From NCBI GenBank assembly GCA_019096195.1, contig JAGTXK010000219.1, positions 248,001 through 312,000 of the forward strand: DNA of 64,000 nucleotides, read 5' to 3'. This document shows positions 58,547 to 64,000 of this stretch, piece by piece. The DNA is from Boletus sp. NGJ (lineage: Eukaryota > Basidiomycota > Agaricomycetes > Boletales > Boletaceae). The notes under the pieces were generated by a model, which saw only the letters and a list, made by a program, of their open reading frames with translations, was not told the origin of the DNA and made no database searches. Position 1 is the stretch's first letter; every line of letters begins with the position of its first letter. A program made the translations under genes and the position numbers.

Positions 58547-60093
58547 TCACAGCAACCCTGCGGCCCTCAGATCTTCACAAAGCCTCTGCTCCCTTGCAAT
58601 AGTCTCCCTCGCTCTCCTCGCGCGCGCCGGGTCGGAATACCATGGTACACCACTCTGTTGGTGACCAGAATCTGTACTGTTCTCAGCAGAGAGAGCTGCA
58701 TCAGATCCAGTGCCGACGCCCCCATCAAACTCAGACGGTTGGTATCGGGTTGGATTGCGGAATAGACCAATGCGCTCAAAGATGGACTGGCGACTGCTTT
58801 CTTCCTCGTCTACAATATCTGACTGTGTTCTGGCTTGGCTCCTCGAAGAGGATGTAGAATTGGACGCATGAGACGCTAAGATAGATCGTTCCCATCGCTT
58901 GACACGCCAGAACCCAAGCGAAGAGGTTAAGAGTAGGAACCAACCAATGGTCATCAGGAAGAACGAGAGCCATTCGGTCGCGATTGGGCCTGTCAGGAAC
59001 GAATTGCTCCATTGGCTCTCGCCCTGTCCGGCTATGGATTGTGTGGTAGTAGCGGCAGTAGTGCTATTACCGAGCGATGGGATGATGTCGTAGTAGTTTT
59101 CAGCTTCTTTGGTGCTGCCAAACGTGAGCCCAGCACCGTCTTCCCATGTCTCTGTACCAGCATTCATGACGTCGTCGAGCCTAGCACGTAGTGCGAAGCC
59201 CCATTGGATCAGGGTGATGCCGAGACCCGCACGACTCCCGAATTTGGCAGCATGTGTCGTATGCATGACCCAAGTCAACACGAATCCAACAAACTGGAAG
59301 GTAGTGCTGACGAGTGTGTTCCAAAGGAACGCAAATAGGGTGCCTGTGGGCAAGGAGTCGACGATGACTGAACCTTGAGTTGGTGGGCCAGAGAGGGCAT
59401 TGGTGTCATAGAGGGCGGAAGGAGGAAGGAGAACGAGGGAAGTATGGTATGGCGGTGCTGCGTCCGCCTGCGCGGCGGCATAAGAGGGTGGCGCTGCTGA
59501 AGAGGATTCTTCGGGGACAATGTAGACATTATCGCCTGCGATGAGAAAAGGTGAGGATAAGGAGGTGTTGAGGGGGGAGATGACAGGGACCGACCTTCCT
59601 GCACGCGAGTCCCAGAAGCTGTGGGTTTCGCACTGACATTACTGAACACGCCATCATTGCCTACTCCTCCGCCCATTATCCTGGTTCTGCCAGATGATGA
59701 TCTAGACCGACTGAACTGTGAGACATAGTGGGCGGGGAAGAAAGCGGTGGCACGACTCCACCAGGTGGTCGGTGCATGAGGGGCGATGTCGTGTGTGGAT
59801 GTGGGTACAATTCCGTTGGAGTTTCCTATGGAATTTGGGAGCGCGAGGGATGACGCCGGGGGCGGTGAGCCGGGTGGGGGTTGATCCCAGTCTGCGACGG
59901 GGGTATTGAAGTCGTATGCGAGGGTGGTGTTAGTGTTGTGATCTATCGAGAGATAAGACGGAGTGCGGTGAGGATTGAGAAGATGGGATTCGTCGACGTC
60001 GTCGTCATCGTCGTCATCAAAGGCAGCGTCGAGCTCGGGGTTGGCGTCTGGGTCGGTGCGTGGGTTTGGTATGGGGGCATATCGAACAGACAT
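58547..60093 (-). CDS. BSD2: Bsd2/Ndfip-like metal homeostasis adaptor
   Basis: Membrane adaptor that brings cargo such as metal transporters to the Rsp5 ubiquitin ligase. The start MSVRYAPIPNPRTDPDANPE matches the family; an ATG 24 bp upstream is also in frame. An aspartate run of seven follows. PY-type motifs for the Rsp5 WW domains are seen after an intron (EESSSAAPPSYAAAQADAAP; PPYHTSLVLLPP). Three membrane helices follow: GTLFAFLWNTLVSTTFQFVG, SRAGLGITLIQWGFALRARL and EWLSFFLMTIGWFLLLTSSL. The C-terminus is charged (ARRARETIAREQRLCEDLRA). It converges on FRS1 across about 296 bp without a recognisable feature. Confidence 0.88.
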
Positions 60094-60214
60094 GGCAGTC
60101 TGGATGCAAGCGGACAAAGCCTCCTAGCCACACCACGCCGACAGTGCACTGCCATTCCTAGAACAAGACTACTACGAAACATAGCACAACGACACAATAT
60201 AGGTTTACACAGAT

Positions 60215-61522
60215 TCATCCCATGTTCACTCCCATAGGGAATCCTTGCTGCGTGGGTGTCTGTGTGGGTATCATCTCTGGATCCTGTCCCTCAACCGTGC
60301 CTTGGACGTGTGAATACCCTCCAACTATCCCCTGCGGCCCAGTACCCACAGGCAACCCGACTGGTCCACCAAATCCCCCGACTGGTCCCCCAACGCTCCC
60401 GAGACCAACGCCTCCCGTAACACCTGTTCCCCTGACGCCAATACCGCCGGGTTTGTTCGCCTCTCTCACCATTCTTGTCACCCGTTCGCAGCTTTCCATG
60501 CGGGCTTGCATCATTCGCTCAAACATTTCCAGTATCTGGACGGTCGGCTCACGACCCCCAGCACCGAGAACGAGAGGTCCTGTGTGTGTCGACTGTAATT
60601 GAGATGGCTGGACCCCGGAATGTGTGTGATGAGCGGGTGTAGAAACGAATCGAGACGTCGATATCCCAGGCGTAAGAGGCTGCTGATTGGCTGCCGCTGA
60701 AAATTGGAAGGAAGGGTGGGAGAGATATGGGGATGTCAGTGTCGTCGCCGCGTTAATTGCTGTCGGAGGATAAAACGATACAGTAGTGTTTGGCGAAGCC
60801 ATCGATACGGACGAGTGTGGTGTGTGTGTGGTGGACCCATGTATCGCATTCTGATGCGAAGAGGCTGGAACAGAGGCCGGGTTCAGATTGGAGCTCTGCC
60901 GAGCACGATGTTGGGTGTGCGGAGGTGCATGCTTCGAGATCCCCCCGCGTGCGACCGTGGGGAGCATGCTGCGTGTGGAGGAGATGCCTTCGAGTCTCAG
61001 ATTAAAGGCCTTTTTGCGCTTCAACCATTTCGTCGGTGGGGAAGGGGAAGCATTTTCTGCCGTCTTTCCGGAGTCTGGAGAGGACGCAGACCTGGTTTGC
61101 AACTGACCCGGAGAGGCGGGATCGTCGTCAAGCTCAGCATCGATGGGGACCGAGCTGGGTTGGGAATCGGGAGTAAGGTGGAGGAGGCCCATCTCGAGTT
61201 GAGCGCGGGTGCGGTATACCCACATACGCTCCTGGTGATAGAAGGCAACGAGAGAGTCGAGGAGGGATATCGTGCTTTCTACCGGATGCATACCAATTGT
61301 TGGCGGTGAGGAAGGCGGGGTGGGGAGGAGTGAAGACATGGCGTGTTGGTGTTGGGTATATTGCGCTTGCTGGCCTGGATTAGAAGAGATTTGGATGTGT
61401 CCATGGAGGGGTGTGTGTTGGGGGTGGGGGTGAACGGGCGAATTGCCCGTGTAGTGTGCGGAGAGCATCGCGGAGAACGTCGAGGTCAACTTCGGGAACG
61501 TCGAGCAGAGACAAAGACTCAC
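60215..61522 (-). CDS. Uncharacterised low-complexity protein
   Basis: An open frame of 435 codons ending at 60215. The middle has one ordered-looking helix (ESTISLLDSLVAFYHQERMW, VYRTRAQLEMGLLHL) and another near the end (EPTVQILEMFERMMQARMES). The rest is serine-, histidine- and proline-rich, and the C-terminus is glycine-rich (GVGLGSVGGPVGGFGGPVG). The true start is unclear: a neighbouring frame contains LLDVPEVDLDVLRDALRTLH, so a first exon may begin elsewhere before 61560. No family is recognised; the paired helices could suggest a transcription-complex or scaffold protein, but that is a guess. Confidence 0.5.
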   Translation of the reverse strand: MSLCLCSTFPKLTSTFSAMLSAHYTGNSPVHPHPQHTPLHGHIQISSNPGQQAQYTQHQHAMSSLLPTPPSSPPTIGMHPVESTISLLDSLVAFYHQERMWVYRTRAQLEMGLLHLTPDSQPSSVPIDAELDDDPASPGQLQTRSASSPDSGKTAENASPSPPTKWLKRKKAFNLRLEGISSTRSMLPTVARGGISKHAPPHTQHRARQSSNLNPASVPASSHQNAIHGSTTHTPHSSVSMASPNTTVSFYPPTAINAATTLTSPYLSHPSFQFSAAANQQPLTPGISTSRFVSTPAHHTHSGVQPSQLQSTHTGPLVLGAGGREPTVQILEMFERMMQARMESCERVTRMVREANKPGGIGVRGTGVTGGVGLGSVGGPVGGFGGPVGLPVGTGPQGIVGGYSHVQGTVEGQDPEMIPTQTPTQQGFPMGVNMG

Positions 61523-61602
61523 GAGGCGACACCCCGCGTTTGGGGGTTGGCACGATAAGATAAAGCTGGTTTGAGTTCACCGCTGCCGACAGCGACCCTG
61601 CG

Positions 61603-64000
61603 ATGAAGTACGTCGCGTTGCTCAGCGGCGGAAAGGACAGCTGTTTTAATCTGCTGCACTGCCAGCGCAACCACCACCAGCTCGTGGCTGCGGCGACGCT
61701 CTCTCCGCGCCCTGGAAAGGGTATGTCCACCCCTCACTAGATTCAGACGACTCTGCTCACTTGCCAGTGACTAGATGAAATCGACTCGTACATGTACCAG
61801 ACCGTCGGTCAGGATGCCATCGCCCTCGTCGCACAGGCCCTCGACGTGTCTCTCTACAGACGTGTCATACAAGGCAACCCAGTAGAACAGACCGCAGAGT
61901 ATGGCCTCAAATCCGCGGGTGGCGGTGGCATCTCTGGAGACGAGACAGAGGACCTCCATGCACTGCTCTGCAATGTCCTGGTTTGTCTGCCATATACTTC
62001 GTCTCTCCGCACTTAATTGGTGTCCCAGGAGCACCACCCAGATATACAAGCCGTCTCCGTTGGCGCCATCCTCTCAAACTATCAACGTGTACGCGTAGAA
62101 CATGTGTATGTGACCTCTTCCCTCGCTGATCCCTCGCTCATTCGTTTAAAGCTGCCGCCGCCTCTCACTAACACCTCTTGCCTACCTCTGGCAACGCAAT
62201 CAGACTTCTCTCCTCTCTGAAATGATATCTACGGGTTTAAATGCTATCCTCATCAAAATCGCAGGGGCGGGACTTACTACCTTAGATCTTGCAAGACCAC
62301 TGTCATCTATGCGACCAAAACTTGTATCGCTTCATCAGAGATTCGGTACACACCCGTGCGGAGAGGGAGGGGAATACGAGACCTTCACAATCGACAGTCC
62401 GCTATTCAAAAGCTGCATCGACATCAAGGTAACGGAGGTCGTGGTAGTGGACCAAAGCGACGTCGCGCCTGTGGCCTATCTGCGAATCAAACATGCACTA
62501 CTGGCCAAGAAGGAGGCTACTCCAGTAGCCACTCTCCATATTCCTGTCCCTCCCTTACTCGAGTGTCCCTTTGAGACTCTGCGTATACATGTGCACAAGT
62601 CCCTTTATGGTGCGATATCAGATTCGGCCTCGGGGACCAACTATTTGCACCCGCATGTGTTACCCGAACTTGGACCATCTCTCCGCCGCATTGGTCCATG
62701 GATCGCGGTCGGGAACGTCCGCTTCCCGAAGTCTCATCCACATCCCTCGAGCGTTGGAGACGAGGTCGCTCACTGCTTTGGAATACTTCAAAGTGCGTTT
62801 TGGCTCGTCACCGTCAGACCATCGCCAATACTTTCAATCAGACTTACTGGCCAAAAATTCACCCGCATGTTCCGCACGTTTGGAGCTCCTCCCAACTTCA
62901 GCGACCATCACGCTCCTCCTTCCAGACCTCGACGGACCAACATTCTTTTCTGCTAATACTGCGTACGCATCCTTTTTTGGCGCTTCTCCACCTGCAAGAG
63001 CTTGCGTAGGTGTCGGTGGGGTAGGCGTTGGGCTGGATTGCCTAGCGTGGGTTGGGGAACCGAATGAAACACTGGACAACAAGATGGTAAAAAGGATGAT
63101 GAAAGGGGAAACAGGAACGAGAAAGGCCCTTCATGTTCAGAGCTTGAGCTACTGGGCACCTGCGAACATAGGTCCTTATTCACAAGCTATCAGTGTGCGT
63201 GAATCTTCCCCTTGATCAGTGATCCTCCCCATCCTCCCTAATAGCAATGCACAGATACCACCCTATACATTCATATCAGGCCAGATCGGATTAATACCTT
63301 CTTCCCTGACTCTACCATCACCCCCAGTTACACCCTCGGCACCTTCCTCATCACCATCCACAACGTCCTCCACTCTTCCGCTTGAGACAGCCCTGGTCCT
63401 ACAGCATACAGCACGAATCATTCGGGCCGCCCCAAATTCTAGGTTGGGCGATGGCAGCGAGGGTGGGTTCGGTAGGAGCGACTCAAGCCCCGAGTCAAGC
63501 ATGGACGACGTTTCAAGAGATGGAATTGGAGAGGGGGGATGGATCCAGCTTGCGATGTATTATCTCGTTCATGTAGCGGATGTGGACCACGTCCGGAAGA
63601 ATATGGAATTGGTTGACGGGGTACGCCTGTCTCGTCCCTCGCCGCTGGACCACGCTGATCCTGCGACGATCAATGAAGTTGACACCGACGCTCTATGCAG
63701 TCCTTTCATCCCTTCCACGCGGTGCTCGCGTAGAGAAACAGGTTCTCGTACACAGCGGTCGATTCGTCATTTCTGATCCGGAATCATCCAGCGAAGAGGA
63801 TGGAGAAGAAGAAGAACCGGCGGTAGACAAGTCCCCTGAATTTGTTCAAGGTAACGTTCTCCACTTTGACATCGTCAAAGTCCCTCACCCTCGTGTATTC
63901 TGGTCGACTTTATCTCGGAACAAAAACAAAGGTGATATCACAGTTCGACGCCCCGAAGACCCTGACGCCGAGATTCAAGTCCACTATGAGATATCGGGTT
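61603..64000 (+). CDS. DPH6: Diphthine-ammonia ligase with RidA-like domains (3' partial)
   Basis: Last enzyme of diphthamide synthesis on elongation factor 2. The start MKYVALLSGGKDSCFNLLHC carries the ATP-pyrophosphatase motif SGGKDS. Following exons give EIDSYMYQTVGQDAIALVAQ, AVSVGAILSNYQRVRVEHV and LTPLAYLWQRNQTSLLSEM. The ligase signature HPCGEGGEYETF is at about 62350-62390. After a linker, RidA/YjgF-like segments follow (YWAPANIGPYSQAIS; PPYTFISGQIGLIPSS), matching the fungal Dph6 layout of ligase plus two RidA-like domains. At least six introns. The gene runs off the right edge. Its start is about 80 bp from the opposite gene. Confidence 0.92.

Noticed and set aside
1-64000. Transposons, virus-like elements, CRISPR arrays, rRNA
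   Set aside because: No reverse transcriptase, integrase, transposase, capsid or terminal-repeat signals and no spaced repeats were seen on reading both strands.

Overview
The window reads as gene-dense nuclear DNA from a filamentous basidiomycete, probably an Agaricomycete. Nearly every gene is broken by short introns of about 45-70 nt with GT-AG ends, intergenic gaps are mostly 70-300 bp, and the gene set is fungal (Reb1-type Myb factor, Rim15 kinase with a receiver domain, Dph6-RidA fusion, Bsd2, Kap120, EF-hand MscS channel). I see no transposon, virus-like element, rRNA or CRISPR array. Intron borders below were placed by eye from splice signals and family conservation, so single exon edges may be off.

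Layout. 1-11116 (plus): the 3' part of a Reb1-like Myb gene, a Grr1/Amn1-like leucine-rich-repeat gene, and two DH-type Rho exchange factors in tandem. 11226-15622: a RING/coiled-coil gene (minus), an intron-containing tRNA-His(GUG), a short-form tRNase Z (plus) just downstream of it, and THO subunit 7 (minus). 15777-24457 (minus): a UIM-motif protein and RIM15. 24639-35595: mitochondrial S18, RPN11, a lineage-specific protein, EFR3, VPS52 and a four-helix membrane protein. 35728-48355: KAP120, a small zinc-finger protein, an EF-hand mechanosensitive channel, folylpolyglutamate synthase, a stand-alone BRCT protein and PEX2. 48507-58250: both subunits of cytosolic phenylalanyl-tRNA synthetase (alpha, then beta), separated by a ThrE-like transporter, a GNAT acetyltransferase and EMC10. 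58547-64000: BSD2, a low-complexity protein and DPH6 (runs off the end).

Organisation. From about 24 kb onward the strands alternate almost perfectly, so most neighbours are divergent pairs sharing 80-181 bp, or convergent pairs. Themes recur without forming a biosynthetic cluster: translation and tRNA (tRNA-His, tRNase Z, S18, FRS1, FRS2, DPH6), membrane traffic (EFR3, VPS52, BSD2, EMC10, PEX2), and growth signalling (two RhoGEFs, RIM15). The most notable points are the linkage of the two PheRS subunit genes, an apparent one-base frame break in the beta-subunit gene, several GC-AG introns, CACGTG boxes in the promoters of both PheRS genes, and a REV1-type BRCT domain without a polymerase. 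I did not find a clearly new biological system.
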